Source of the DNA: CAYTBN01 sp964436045
Lineage (GTDB): Bacteria > Myxococcota_A > UBA796 > UBA9615 > CAYRNR01
Reading direction: 5' to 3'
Length of the DNA: 64,000 nucleotides
Assembly (NCBI GenBank): GCA_964436045.1
Contig: CAYTBN010000027.1
Coordinates: forward strand, 1-64,000
Shown: positions 15,105-23,710 of the stretch, piece by piece
Position numbering within the stretch: position 1 is the first letter of the stretch
Layout: every line of letters starts with the position of its first letter
The notes under the pieces: generated by a model
The model's database searches: none
What the model saw: only the letters and a program-made list of their open reading frames with translations
Told to the model about the DNA's origin: nothing
Made by a program: the position numbers and the translations under genes

Positions 15105-16838
15105 ATGGACTGGACGCTGAAGCCGCTGCCGAACGCTCCCGGGCGACCGGGACCCGTGGTGGTCGCCATTCTCGACGGCGTCGGCGTCGGCCGCCGCGAC
15201 GAGGGCGACGCCGTTCACCTGGCCCGCACGCCAGTGCTGGACCGGCTGGCGGCCCAGCACCCCTCCCTCACGCTGCGCGCCCATGGCACCGCCGTCGGCA
15301 TGCCGTCGGACAAGGACATGGGGAACTCGGAGGTGGGCCACAACGCCCTGGGCTGCGGCCGGGTGTTCGACCAGGGGGCCAAGCTGGTGGACGCGGCCAT
15401 CGCCAGCGGCGCGCTGTTCGATGGCGCGGTCTGGCACGCTGCGTTGGAGCGCTGCGCCCGCGGTGGCGCCATACACCTGATCGGGCTGCTCAGCGACGGC
15501 AACGTGCACAGCCACATCGACCACCTGCTGGCGTTGATCCGCCGCGCGGACCAGGCGGGTGTTTCCACCCTGTACGTGCACCCGCTGCTGGACGGGCGAG
15601 ATGTGGGCGAGACCTCTGCGCTGGAGTACGTGGACGCCCTGCAGGCGGTCCTCGACTCCATCGACGGGCGCGCCGGTCGCCGCTACCGGGTGGCCTCGGG
15701 CGGCGGCCGGATGCTGGTGACCATGGACCGCTACGAGGCGGACTGGTCCATCGTCGAGCGCGGCTGGCGAGCCCATGTGCTGGGGGACGCGCGACGTTTC
15801 GGGTCGGCCCGGGCCGCGGTGGAAGGGTTCCGCGCCGAGCAACGCGGTATCGGCGACCAGTTCCTGCCGGCATTCGTCGTCGCCGATGGCGACGGCCCGG
15901 TGGGTACGGTGCAGGACGGCGACACCGTGCTCTTCTTCAACTTCCGCGGCGACCGGGCGCTGGAGATCAGCCGGGCGTTCGAAGCGGACGACTTCCCCCA
16001 CTTCGACCGCGTGCGGCGGCCCGACGTGCTCTACGCCGGCATTATGGAGTACGACGGCGATCGCCACATCCCGTCCAGCTACCTGGTGCGGCCGTCGGCC
16101 ATCGACCGCACCCTCGGCGAGTACCTGTGCCACAACGGGGTGACCCAGCTCGCGATCTCCGAGACCCAGAAGTACGGGCACGTGACCTACTTCTGGAACG
16201 GCAACAAGGCCGGCCTGTTCGATCCCGCCAGCGGACGGTTTGTCGACGTGACCCCCGATGCACTGGATGCCGAGCTGTACGACGGCCGGGTTCGGCGCTC
16301 GGCGCTCGAGACCTACATCGAGATCCCCAGCGACCGGCTGGCCTTCGAGCTGCGCCCCTGGATGAAGGCCGCCGAGATCACCGACGCCCTGCTCGACGAG
16401 CTGCACCGCGGCGGCCAGCGCTTCGTCCGGGTGAACTTCGCCAACGGGGACATGGTCGGCCACACCGGCGATCGCCACGCCGCCATCGTGGCGATGGAGG
16501 TGGTCGACCGCTGTCTGGGCCGACTGCTGGACGCGGTGCGCGAGCTCGACGGCGTCGCCCTGATCACCGCCGATCACGGCAACGCGGACGAGATGTACAT
16601 GCGGGACAAGAAGACGGGCGAGTTCACCCGCGACGCGGATGGTCAGATCGTGCCCAAGACCAGCCACACCCTCAACCCGGTGCCACTGGTCCTGTTCGAC
16701 CCCAGGGACGGCGGCGGATTGGCCCTGGATCGGGAGCTGGCCGAACCGGGGCTGGCCAACGTCGCCGCGACGATCCTCGCCCTGCTCGGCCTCGAGGCCC
16801 CCGACGGCTACCGGCCCTCTCTGCTGGCCGCGCGCTGA
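15105..16838 (+). CDS. gpmI: 2,3-bisphosphoglycerate-independent phosphoglycerate mutase
   Basis: A 577-residue enzyme interconverting 3- and 2-phosphoglycerate in glycolysis and gluconeogenesis, cytoplasmic and manganese-dependent. The N-terminal metal site is AILDGVGVG (about residues 22-30). The catalytic serine lies in DMGNSEVGHNALGCGR, substrate-loop residues are in GLLSDGNVHSH and HPLLDGRDV, and the second metal cluster is in ITADHGNAD with SHTLNPVP downstream. It is slightly longer than the usual 510-550 residues, with extra residues in the middle insertion. The start is fixed by the short distance to the conserved N-terminal strand; no ribosome site is seen. It stands alone between the AAA+ gene and the HTH gene. 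Confidence 0.95.
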   Translation: MDWTLKPLPNAPGRPGPVVVAILDGVGVGRRDEGDAVHLARTPVLDRLAAQHPSLTLRAHGTAVGMPSDKDMGNSEVGHNALGCGRVFDQGAKLVDAAIASGALFDGAVWHAALERCARGGAIHLIGLLSDGNVHSHIDHLLALIRRADQAGVSTLYVHPLLDGRDVGETSALEYVDALQAVLDSIDGRAGRRYRVASGGGRMLVTMDRYEADWSIVERGWRAHVLGDARRFGSARAAVEGFRAEQRGIGDQFLPAFVVADGDGPVGTVQDGDTVLFFNFRGDRALEISRAFEADDFPHFDRVRRPDVLYAGIMEYDGDRHIPSSYLVRPSAIDRTLGEYLCHNGVTQLAISETQKYGHVTYFWNGNKAGLFDPASGRFVDVTPDALDAELYDGRVRRSALETYIEIPSDRLAFELRPWMKAAEITDALLDELHRGGQRFVRVNFANGDMVGHTGDRHAAIVAMEVVDRCLGRLLDAVRELDGVALITADHGNADEMYMRDKKTGEFTRDADGQIVPKTSHTLNPVPLVLFDPRDGGGLALDRELAEPGLANVAATILALLGLEAPDGYRPSLLAAR

Positions 16839-16870
16839 TCCCGCGACGGGGACCGGGCACACAACTTCCT

Positions 16871-16903
16871 TTGACATCGCCCATCCGTCGGGAGACATTT
16901 ATG
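16871..16903 (+). promoter_or_regulatory. Possible promoter upstream of the HTH gene
   Basis: A perfect TTGACA at 16871-16876 is followed by an AT-richer stretch, ACATTTATG, at 16895-16903. No hexamer close to TATAAT lies at exactly 17 nt, so only the -35 is convincing. The same TTGACATCG context opens the rplU promoter at 17989. Confidence 0.35.
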
Positions 16904-16960
16904 TCCCCGGGGGCCCAGGAGCGGGCCTCTAAGCTGTTCGAGTAACGGGCGGAGCCGACC

Positions 16961-17692
16961 ATGCACGTCGACGAACTTGTGCGAGATTTGATGATCGGGG
17001 GGATCGCGGCGCCGGCTGCGGTCACCGCGGGAGACGTCCCGATCGCCGTGGGCAGCCTCAAGCAGGCCATCGCCCGCCAGGTCCGCGCCGCGGGTATCCC
17101 CCGGGACGCAGCGGCCCGGCACCTGGGGGTCACCCCCCGCTCGCTGTCGCGCTGGATGCACGGCGAGGAAGACGCCGTCACCAACCCCCGCAACCGGCAA
17201 CTGCAGGGGGAGATCATCGGCCTGCTGCGCCGCCGCAGCCCCGAGCCGGTCTCCCGCAGGGACATCGTCTGCCACCTGATCGACCGCGAGATCGACGCCA
17301 GCCCCGAGGAGGTCCAGGGGATCCTCGACCTCTACCTGAAGCTGGGCCAGATCGAACCGGCGGGGAAGTACCGCTACCGCGCGTCGGAGCGGCGGCGGGT
17401 CACCCATACTCCCGAACGCACCGAGTCACGTGCCCAGGCGATCTACCGCCGTGTGCAGGCCCTTCCCCGGATGGTCCGCTCCTATATTCGCGGCGAGTCA
17501 GGGTCTCGAGCCCCGATCTGCCGGATGAACATCCCGCCGGATCGGGTCGAGGTGGTCGCCCAGAAAGTCACCGACGCGATCATGACGATCTACAACGAGG
17601 AGATGGCGCGCGAGGTCCCCGAGGACAGCCCGCTGGAGCCGATGACCCTGTTCTTCCTGTCCGCCCGTGGATGGCACGGCGAGCCGGAGTAG
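16961..17692 (+). CDS. Helix-turn-helix protein of unknown role
   Basis: A 243-residue soluble protein. Residues about 30-62 form a predicted Fis- or XRE-like helix-turn-helix (RDAAARHLGVTPRSLSRWMHG), so DNA binding is likely. A second winged-helix-like segment may lie at about 85-135 (VSRRDIVCHLIDREIDASPEEVQGILDLYLKLGQIE). The C-terminal third, with RMNIPPDRVEVVAQKVTDAI, matches nothing I recognise. It is followed at once by a small exported protein whose ribosome site overlaps its stop codon, so the pair are co-transcribed, just upstream of the ribosomal-protein operon. It could be a regulator of that region or of the exported protein; neither is shown. Confidence 0.6.
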   Translation: MHVDELVRDLMIGGIAAPAAVTAGDVPIAVGSLKQAIARQVRAAGIPRDAAARHLGVTPRSLSRWMHGEEDAVTNPRNRQLQGEIIGLLRRRSPEPVSRRDIVCHLIDREIDASPEEVQGILDLYLKLGQIEPAGKYRYRASERRRVTHTPERTESRAQAIYRRVQALPRMVRSYIRGESGSRAPICRMNIPPDRVEVVAQKVTDAIMTIYNEEMAREVPEDSPLEPMTLFFLSARGWHGEPE

Positions 17693-17706
17693 GGAGGGAC
17701 AAAGCG

Positions 17707-17958
17707 ATGCATGTGACCAAGAAAATCCTGATCGTCCTGACCCTTTGCCTGGCCTTCGGAGTGGCATCTGGCGTGGCCGCCCCGGCCGCCGCCGGTCCCC
17801 AGAACGGCGAGGTCAACCACGCCAAGGAGAAGGTCCAGTACCGCACGGGCAAGGCACCCGAGTCGTTCTGGAGCCTGCTGTTCCCCTACGTGGACCTCGT
17901 GATCGAGATGATGCCGCTGGAATTGCTGTTCCCGGACGCCGGCGATCCCGGCGACTGA
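17707..17958 (+). CDS. Small exported protein, unknown function
   Basis: An 83-residue product with a clear signal peptide (MHVTKKILIVLTLCLAFGVASG, cleavage near AAA-GP). The ATG at 17707 has AGGGAGGG 8 nt upstream, which decides the start. The mature part is only about 55 residues: a polar segment (QNGEVNHAKEKVQYRTGK), then a hydrophobic patch (FWSLLFPYVDLVIEMMPLEL) that could be a membrane-interacting helix, and an acidic tail (DAGDPGD). No Cys, so no lipidation. It sits directly behind the HTH gene. I do not recognise the family. Confidence 0.6.
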   Translation: MHVTKKILIVLTLCLAFGVASGVAAPAAAGPQNGEVNHAKEKVQYRTGKAPESFWSLLFPYVDLVIEMMPLELLFPDAGDPGD

Positions 17959-17988
17959 ACGGACCGTTCACGCCCCCCGACATCTCTC

Positions 17989-18017
17989 TTGACATCGAGG
18001 TACCTGCTGCGTAAGTT
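17989..18017 (+). promoter_or_regulatory. Sigma-70-like promoter for the rplU operon
   Basis: A perfect TTGACA (17989-17994), a 17-nt spacer and TAAGTT (18012-18017). Transcription would start about 45 nt before the rplU ATG. I see no obvious L21-leader hairpin in that interval. Confidence 0.65.
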
Positions 18018-18068
18018 GCGTCGGCCGTTCGTCCAGCGAGGGCGGACCCATGCACCCGGAGAACGTCC

Positions 18069-18377
18069 ATGTACGCCGTGGTCGAAACCAGTGGACATCA
18101 GTTCAAGGTCGAGCAGGGCTCGACGGTTCGCGTCGACCGGCTGAAGGCCGAGGTCGGCGCCGAGATCACCTTCGATCGCGTCCTGCTCGTGGGTGGCGAC
18201 GAGGTCGCCATCGGCAAGCCCACCGTGGCCGAAGCCAAGGTGGTCGGGACCGTTGTCCAGCACGGTCGCGGACCGAAGATCGTTGCGCTCAATTTCAAGC
18301 GCCGCAAAGGCTATCACCGGCGCGTCGGATTCCGCGCCCAGTTCACCGACGTCCGCATCGAGCGGATCGAGGCCTGA
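18069..18377 (+). CDS. rplU: Large ribosomal subunit protein bL21
   Basis: A 102-residue protein that binds 23S rRNA in the 50S subunit. The N-terminal motif MYAVVETSGHQFKVEQG and the rRNA-binding segment FKRRKGYHRRVGFRAQFT are diagnostic, and the length is typical. The ATG at 18069 follows CCGGAGAA. It heads the conserved rplU-rpmA-obgE cluster, with rpmA 15 nt downstream. Confidence 0.97.
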   Translation: MYAVVETSGHQFKVEQGSTVRVDRLKAEVGAEITFDRVLLVGGDEVAIGKPTVAEAKVVGTVVQHGRGPKIVALNFKRRKGYHRRVGFRAQFTDVRIERIEA

Positions 18378-18392
18378 GCAAGGGAGGTCGCC

Positions 18393-18653
18393 ATGGCTCA
18401 CAAGAAAGGTCAGGGAAGCTCCCGCAACGGTCGCGACAGCAATGGTCAGCGACGCGGTGTGAAGCGCTTCGACGGTCAGCACGTGCCGGCGGGCAACATC
18501 ATCGTGCGGCAGCTCGGCACCCGGATCCATCCGGGACGGAACGTCGGTTGCGGCCGGGACTACACCCTGTTCGCGCTGGTCGAGGGCAAGGTGAAGTTCG
18601 GTACCGACCGCTTCGGACGCAAGTGCGTGTCGATCCTGTCCGCGGAAGCCTGA
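18393..18653 (+). CDS. rpmA: Large ribosomal subunit protein bL27
   Basis: An 86-residue 50S protein whose N-terminal tail reaches towards the peptidyl-transferase centre. It begins MAHKKGQGSSRNGRDSN and contains VKRFDGQHVPAGNIIVRQLGT and GRNVGCGRDYTLFAL, all standard. No N-terminal extension requiring cleavage, as found in Firmicutes, is present. AAGGGAGG precedes the ATG. Second gene of the rplU cluster, 53 nt before obgE. Confidence 0.97.
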   Translation: MAHKKGQGSSRNGRDSNGQRRGVKRFDGQHVPAGNIIVRQLGTRIHPGRNVGCGRDYTLFALVEGKVKFGTDRFGRKCVSILSAEA

Positions 18654-18706
18654 TCCCCCATCCGGCGCTCCAGCCAGCCGAGCGCTGACGGGTCATCGGT
18701 GGACCC

Positions 18707-19732
18707 GTGAAGTTCCTCGACGAGGTCATCATCGACGTCCGCTCCGGCAAGGGCGGGGACGGCATGGTGCATTTCCACAGGGAGCGTTTTGTCCCCCGGG
18801 GCGGGCCCGACGGCGGCGACGGCGGACGAGGCGGCGACGTGATCCTCGCCGTCGACGAGGGCTGCAACACCCTGCTCCATCTCCGCTTCAACCCCCACCA
18901 CCGCGCCGGGAACGGACAGCCGGGCGGCACGGGCAACCGCAACGGCCGCGGGGGGGAGGACGTGGTGATCCGACTGCCCCAGGGCACGACGGTACGTGAG
19001 GTGGATGGGGAGGGCATGCTCGCGGATCTCACCGCGGTGGGCCAGCGGGTCGTGATCGCCGCTGGCGGCAAGGGTGGCCGGGGCAACGCCGCGTTCAAGA
19101 GTCCCACGAACCGCACGCCGACCCAGGCCGGCGTTGGCCAGCCCGGGCTCCAGTTGCGCCTGGCCCTGGAACTCAGGTTGCTGGCCGACGTGGGGCTGGT
19201 CGGCCTGCCGAACGCCGGCAAGTCGACCCTCCTGTCCCGGCTGTCGGCGGCGCGCCCGCGGATCGCGGACTACCCCTTCACGACACTGGAGCCCTCCCTG
19301 GGTGTGGTGCAAACCGACGACTTCGGCTCCTTCGTGATGGCCGACCTGCCCGGCCTGGTGGAGGGCGCCCACGAGGGACGGGGACTCGGCCACCGCTTCC
19401 TGAGGCACGTGGAACGCACGGCGGTCTTCCTCTACCTGGTCAGCCTGGAGACGGCGGGGGACGAGGGCGACGATCCCGTGGAGCGCTTCCGGTCGGTGTA
19501 CGATGAACTTCGGGCCTACGAATCGTCCCTGGTCGAGCGGCCGGGGATGGTCGGACTGTCCAAGCTGGATACGCTCTACGCTCGAGGAGAGCTGGAGGAG
19601 CTGACCAGGCGGGTCCAGGAGGGCACCGGGCTGCCGACCATGGCGTTCTCGTCGGTGACTGGCGAGGGGCTGGACGAACTGGTGCGTGCCCTGGCACGGG
19701 CCACGAACCGGGAGCGGGAGAGTCGGACATGA
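18707..19732 (+). CDS. obgE: Obg family GTPase (ribosome assembly)
   Basis: A 341-residue GTPase that acts late in 50S assembly and links growth to stress. It starts with GTG at 18707. The glycine-rich Obg fold occupies residues 1 to about 158 (SGKGGDGMVHF, GGPDGGDGGRGGDV, GGTGNRNGRGGED). The G domain follows: G1 GLPNAGKST, switch I region with DYPFTTLEP, G3 DLPGLVEGA, and a G4 with atypical LSKLD in place of N-K-x-D. The C-terminal OCT domain found in some species is absent. It overlaps the following lipoprotein gene by ATGA. Confidence 0.95.
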   Translation: MKFLDEVIIDVRSGKGGDGMVHFHRERFVPRGGPDGGDGGRGGDVILAVDEGCNTLLHLRFNPHHRAGNGQPGGTGNRNGRGGEDVVIRLPQGTTVREVDGEGMLADLTAVGQRVVIAAGGKGGRGNAAFKSPTNRTPTQAGVGQPGLQLRLALELRLLADVGLVGLPNAGKSTLLSRLSAARPRIADYPFTTLEPSLGVVQTDDFGSFVMADLPGLVEGAHEGRGLGHRFLRHVERTAVFLYLVSLETAGDEGDDPVERFRSVYDELRAYESSLVERPGMVGLSKLDTLYARGELEELTRRVQEGTGLPTMAFSSVTGEGLDELVRALARATNRERESRT

Positions 19733-20592
19733 CGGGTCGCGATGAACGGACAGGCGGGCGACGGGCGCTGGTGCTGGCGCTGGCCCTCGCGCTGTTCGGG
19801 TGCAAGGCGGAGGGGGAGGTCGAGGAAGTCGCGGAACAGCTGAGCGGCACGGAGCTGCCCCCGATGAGTGTCGGGACCGCCCAGGCGATCGGCCCCCATC
19901 GCCACTTCGCCCGCGTGGTGGTGGACGTCGAGCCCGGGACCACGACCGACCCCGAGGAGGAGCAGCTGGAGGTCGTCTGGCTGGACCTGACACGCTACTC
20001 GATGGCCCGCCATGTCGACGGACGTCTCAAGTCCCTGGAGATCCGCGAGGGCGATCAGGCCGCAAAGCGGCTCGCCTCGGGGAAATACACCTGGCGGTCT
20101 CCCCGACCGGGCCCCGACGTCCTGCTCAAGACCCTGAGCGCCTTCGACACCCTGATCGCCCGCTTCCGCAGCCGGCTGCGGGTGGAGACGGTCGACCTGC
20201 GCCCCGAGGATCCCGACGGCTGGACGCGCTACTCGCTGTCGCTCATGCCGCCCCCAGCGGTCGCCGAGGGCGAGTCGCCGATGGAGCAGCTCGAGCGCGA
20301 CACCTGGAAGGGCGGCCACTCCGCCCTGCCCCTGAGCCTCATCGGCGAGGTAGTGGTCGACGAGTTCGGCAACCGCCGCGACGTGATCCTCGAGGGCAGC
20401 TATCGCAAGCGATCCGGCGCGTCCTTCGAGAGCGGCGCGGTCACCGTCACCCTCGCCGAGACCCGGGTCGCGCTCGGACCCTCCGATGGGCTGGACATCC
20501 CCGTCGAGATCGCGGTGATGTTCGCCGAGCGTCGCTCCAAGGAGGAGGAAGCCACCCCGGCGCCCGGTTCGGGTGGCGAGACCATCCCGTGA
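19729..20592 (+). CDS. Lipoprotein of unknown function in the obg-rsfS operon
   Basis: A 287-residue protein with a twin-Arg-rich n-region and lipobox L-F-G-C25. The mature part is polar, beta-rich in appearance, with charged stretches (DVEPGTTTDPEEEQLEVVW) and a Pro/acidic end. No domain is recognised. It is translationally coupled to obgE (ATGA overlap at 19729-19732) and precedes rsfS, an unusual place for an envelope protein in an otherwise ribosomal cluster. The alternative reading frame through the same stretch is shadow. Confidence 0.7.
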   Translation: MTGRDERTGGRRALVLALALALFGCKAEGEVEEVAEQLSGTELPPMSVGTAQAIGPHRHFARVVVDVEPGTTTDPEEEQLEVVWLDLTRYSMARHVDGRLKSLEIREGDQAAKRLASGKYTWRSPRPGPDVLLKTLSAFDTLIARFRSRLRVETVDLRPEDPDGWTRYSLSLMPPPAVAEGESPMEQLERDTWKGGHSALPLSLIGEVVVDEFGNRRDVILEGSYRKRSGASFESGAVTVTLAETRVALGPSDGLDIPVEIAVMFAERRSKEEEATPAPGSGGETIP

Positions 20593-20660
20593 CCCGTCGA
20601 GATTGCGCGCTGGGCCAGGCCCCGATACGATCGATCGCGGACGGGGACTCCACACCTCGC

Positions 20661-21056
20661 ATGGAGGAAGACGCCATTCCCATCGAAGAGAAGGCCAACG
20701 AACTGGCCAACGCCATCCTGGACAAGAAGGGCGAGGACGTCGTGCTACTCGGCGTCACCGAACTCGTCCCCTACGCCGATATCTTCATCATCGCCACGGG
20801 CAACAGTCCACCCCACCTCGATGCCATGACCGACGCGGTCGTGCGCACGGTCAAGGAGTTGACGGGGTTGCCGGCGGGGGTCGAAGGCCGTGGCGGCACG
20901 AGCTGGGTGTTGATCGACTGCGGCGATGTGCTCGTGCATCTGTTCTCGCGGGAGGCCCGCGGGTTCTACGATCTGGATGGCCTGTGGTGCGACGCGACGC
21001 GCACGGAGCTCTCCGGCGAGCCGGACGACGTGCCCGGAGCCAAGGCCAACAGCTGA
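20661..21056 (+). CDS. rsfS: Ribosomal silencing factor RsfS
   Basis: A 131-residue RsfS/Iojap protein that binds uL14 on the 50S subunit and blocks subunit joining during starvation. Family motifs are VVLLGVTELVPYADIFIIATG, the HLDAMTDAVV helix, WVLIDCGDVLVHLFSREARGFYDLDGLW with the DVVVH-like core. The frame is open far upstream, but conservation starts near the ATG at 20661. No strong ribosome site precedes it, so the start is less certain than the identity. It lies in the usual place between obg and rlmH. Confidence 0.93.
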   Translation: MEEDAIPIEEKANELANAILDKKGEDVVLLGVTELVPYADIFIIATGNSPPHLDAMTDAVVRTVKELTGLPAGVEGRGGTSWVLIDCGDVLVHLFSREARGFYDLDGLWCDATRTELSGEPDDVPGAKANS

Positions 21057-21083
21057 CCCGGGGGCGGTAGCCACCGACCACCG

Positions 21084-21551
21084 ATGCGAGTGCAGATCCT
21101 CACCGTCGGCCGGCCCCGCGACCGTGGGCTGAGCGGCCTGTGCGAGACATACCTGCGCCGCTGCGCGCCACTGCTCCGCACCGACTGGTCCGTTGTCAGC
21201 GCTGGCGATCCCCGGGGGAGCAACCGACCCGAGCGCGCGATCGCGGCCGAGGAGCAACGGTTGCTCAAACGATTGGACTCCGACGCGGTGATCGTGGCGC
21301 TGGACGAGGGGGGCAAACGACGTGACTCCCGGGAGCTGGCGCGCTGGCTCGGGCGACTTCGGGACGACGGCCGCCGGATCCAGCTCGTGGTCGGGGGAGC
21401 GTTCGGCCTGGGGCCCGAGCTCCGCCGCCGCTGCCACCAGCAAATCTCCCTCTCGCCCCTCACCCTGCCCCACGAACTGGCCCTGCTGATCCTCACCGAG
21501 CAGCTCTACCGGGCCAAGACCATCCTCGCCGGTGAGCCGTATCACCATTGA
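21084..21551 (+). CDS. rlmH: 23S rRNA (pseudouridine1915-N3) methyltransferase
   Basis: A 155-residue SPOUT-class methyltransferase that methylates pseudouridine 1915 of 23S rRNA on assembled ribosomes. The SAM-binding trefoil-knot motifs are VIVALDEGGKRRDS, LVVGGAFGLGPELRRR and LSPLTLPHELALLILTEQLYRA; it ends GEPYHH, like the canonical PYH-K/H tail. The usual length. It directly follows rsfS, as in many bacteria. Its stop is followed after 4 nt by a triple AGGCGTC repeat. Confidence 0.96.
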   Translation: MRVQILTVGRPRDRGLSGLCETYLRRCAPLLRTDWSVVSAGDPRGSNRPERAIAAEEQRLLKRLDSDAVIVALDEGGKRRDSRELARWLGRLRDDGRRIQLVVGGAFGLGPELRRRCHQQISLSPLTLPHELALLILTEQLYRAKTILAGEPYHH

Positions 21552-21555
21552 GGAT

Positions 21556-21576
21556 AGGCGTCAGGCGTCAGGCGTC
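21556..21576. repeat. Triple heptamer repeat AGGCGTC downstream of rlmH
   Basis: Three perfect tandem AGGCGTC units, then the partial AGGTAGG, 4 nt after the rlmH stop. Identical to the array at 13230-13250 after rseP, 8.3 kb away, and in the same orientation relative to the upstream gene. Confidence 0.85.
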
Positions 21577-21626
21577 AGGTAGGAAAGAGGCATGGGAATT
21601 GCTGCGCCTCCGGGAGGAGGTGGGCG

Positions 21627-22340
21627 ATGGGCTGGCGGGCGACTTGGATCGACGCGGGTCTGGGGTGTCTCGCACCGGATCCCTGCTGTGCGTGTGACAG
21701 GACGGCCGGGACGGCGGCGGGGTGGTGTGACGACTGCTTCGCGTCCCTCCCCTGGCAGGGCTCGGATCGCTGCGGCTTCTGTCTGCTGCCGCTGGCGGGG
21801 GGCGTGTGCGCCAGCTGCCGTCGAGAGCCGTGGGACACGGCCCGGGTGGCAGTCGAATACGGCACCCCGGTCCCGGCGATGGTGGGCCGCTGGAAGTTCC
21901 GCCCCGACGCGGTCCTCTCCCGCTCGCTGGCCGCGGTGGTCGAGGAGGGGATCGCCCGTGACCCCGCACTCGGCCGGATCGACCTGGTGACCTGCGTCCC
22001 CCAACCCGCGGCGGCCTGGGGTCGGCGCGGGTTCTCACCGGCCCTCGATCTCGCCCGGGTGGTGGCACGGGCTACCCGCGCCCCCCTGGGCCATCCGTTG
22101 CGCCGGACCCGCAGAGCGCCGCCCCAGGTGGGATTGACCGCCCGGGAGCGGGACCGTAATGTACGGCGCTTGTTCCGTGTACCTCCCTGGCGAAGGCACG
22201 CCATCGGCGGCCGGAGCGTGGTGCTGGTGGATGACGTTCTGACCACTGGCTCGACGGTCCGCGCCTGCGCCAGGGCCTTGCGGGCCGCGGGCGCTGCGCG
22301 GGTCGATCTGGTCGCCCTGGCCCGCGCCCATCACGCGTGA
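21627..22340 (+). CDS. ComF-family phosphoribosyltransferase-like protein
   Basis: A 237-residue protein with an N-terminal treble-clef-type zinc finger (paired Cys in DPCCACDR, WCDDC, CGFC, CASC) and a C-terminal PRTase fold. The PRPP-loop signature VVLVDDVLTTGST is intact, and the family's GFSPALDLARVVA segment is present. ComF homologues assist DNA uptake in competent bacteria, but the family is widespread and its reaction is unsettled. GGAGGAGGT precedes the ATG, and the next gene starts 1 nt after the stop. No other competence gene is in the window. Confidence 0.88.
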   Translation: MGWRATWIDAGLGCLAPDPCCACDRTAGTAAGWCDDCFASLPWQGSDRCGFCLLPLAGGVCASCRREPWDTARVAVEYGTPVPAMVGRWKFRPDAVLSRSLAAVVEEGIARDPALGRIDLVTCVPQPAAAWGRRGFSPALDLARVVARATRAPLGHPLRRTRRAPPQVGLTARERDRNVRRLFRVPPWRRHAIGGRSVVLVDDVLTTGSTVRACARALRAAGAARVDLVALARAHHA

Positions 22341-22341
22341 G

Positions 22342-23622
22342 GTGTCCTTGTACGACGTACTTCGAGAGCGGCTCCCGGGGGGGCTGTCGGTCCTGGTCCT
22401 GAGCCGGGAGGGTCTCAACTCTCTGGACGTATGCCTCACCTTGTCAGCCGGACCGCGCTTCGAGACTGCCGAGACCAGCGGACTCAGCCACCTGGTCGAG
22501 CACATGGTGTTCAGGGGCACGGAGCAGTACCCCGATTCCCACGCGTTCCACTGGGCGCTGGAGAGCCTGGGCGGCACCTTGCAGGGCAGCACGGGCCGCG
22601 ACCTGTCCCTGTTTGGCCTCACCGTCAGCCCCCGGGACCTGGACGAGTCCATCGAGCTGCTGGCCGAGGCGACCCTCCGGCCGACCTTCGCCGATCTGGA
22701 TGTTGAGCGGAGCCTGGTGCTCGAGGAGTTGCTCCAGGACCGGGACGAGGACGACCGGGAGCTGAACCTCGAGAACCTCAGCCGCAAGCTGCTGTGGCCC
22801 AACGATCCCCTCGGACTGCCGATCGTGGGTAGCCGGAGCAACGTCGAGGGATTCGACGTGGAGGATATCCGCCGCTGGCACCAGCACCTGATGTGCCAGG
22901 GCAACGGTCTGCTGACGGTGGCGGGGCCGGTGGATCCAGGTGACGCCCTCGATCGGGTCCGGCGGACGTTCTCGTCGATGACCGCAGGGGATGCGCTGCC
23001 CCGACGGCGCCTGCGAAATCGCCGACCGGGACCGCACGTCGACCACGTCGACCACGACGCCAGCCAGGTCGAGGTGATGCTCAGTTTCCCGGCACCGGGC
23101 CTGCTGGATCCGGATCCCCAGGGCGTCGCCCTGCTGCAGATCATCCTCGCAGACGGCGTGACCTCCCGGCTCCAATGGCGGGTCTGCGAACAGAAGGGGC
23201 TGGCCTACACCATCGAGGCTCACTACGACGCGCTCGGGGACGCAGGCGCGCTGGACATCGAGGCCGCTGTGGCGCCCGCCAGAGTGGTCCCGCTGATGCG
23301 AGAGGTGATCCACACCCTCCTCGAGCTGAAGGAGATGGGGCCGAGCGCCGACGAACTCGAGCGAGCGCGACGGCGTTATCGCCTGGCCCTGGAGTTTGCC
23401 CTCGACAGCCCGACCGCGCTGGCCTCCTACCACATCCCGGCGCTGTACGGTGTCGACCGCACCATCGAGGAGCGGCTGCGGGAACTCGAGGCGTGGACGC
23501 CCGCCCGGCTCCGGGTGCTGATCCGCCGGCTGATCACCCGCGCGGGCGCCACGCTGGTCTCCGTCGGACCCGCGGAGACACTCGACCTGCGCAAGATCCG
23601 ACGCCTGCTTCGCCAGATCTGA
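22342..23622 (+). CDS. M16 family zinc peptidase
   Basis: A 426-residue single-unit member of the pitrilysin/processing-peptidase family. The inverted zinc motif HLVEH (His50, Glu53, His54) is intact, with the downstream acidic region VLEELLQDRDEDD supplying the third ligand. The C-terminal half has the usual GVTSRLQWRVCEQKGLAYTIEA segment that carries the Arg/Tyr substrate residues. There is no signal peptide, so it should be cytosolic. It starts with GTG, 1 nt after the ComF-like gene. Likely role: degradation of peptides; the substrate is unknown. Confidence 0.92.
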   Translation: MSLYDVLRERLPGGLSVLVLSREGLNSLDVCLTLSAGPRFETAETSGLSHLVEHMVFRGTEQYPDSHAFHWALESLGGTLQGSTGRDLSLFGLTVSPRDLDESIELLAEATLRPTFADLDVERSLVLEELLQDRDEDDRELNLENLSRKLLWPNDPLGLPIVGSRSNVEGFDVEDIRRWHQHLMCQGNGLLTVAGPVDPGDALDRVRRTFSSMTAGDALPRRRLRNRRPGPHVDHVDHDASQVEVMLSFPAPGLLDPDPQGVALLQIILADGVTSRLQWRVCEQKGLAYTIEAHYDALGDAGALDIEAAVAPARVVPLMREVIHTLLELKEMGPSADELERARRRYRLALEFALDSPTALASYHIPALYGVDRTIEERLRELEAWTPARLRVLIRRLITRAGATLVSVGPAETLDLRKIRRLLRQI

Positions 23623-23710
23623 GGTCAGCGGGCGGCCACCGTCCGGAAATCGGTCCCGCAGTCCGGATTCCGGACCCCTGGAATCGAACGCGCGCGCGTG
23701 CTCGGACCGT

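Noticed and set aside
17995..18068. L21 leader regulatory RNA
   Set aside because: The interval after the promoter is about 50 nt and shows no convincing hairpin.
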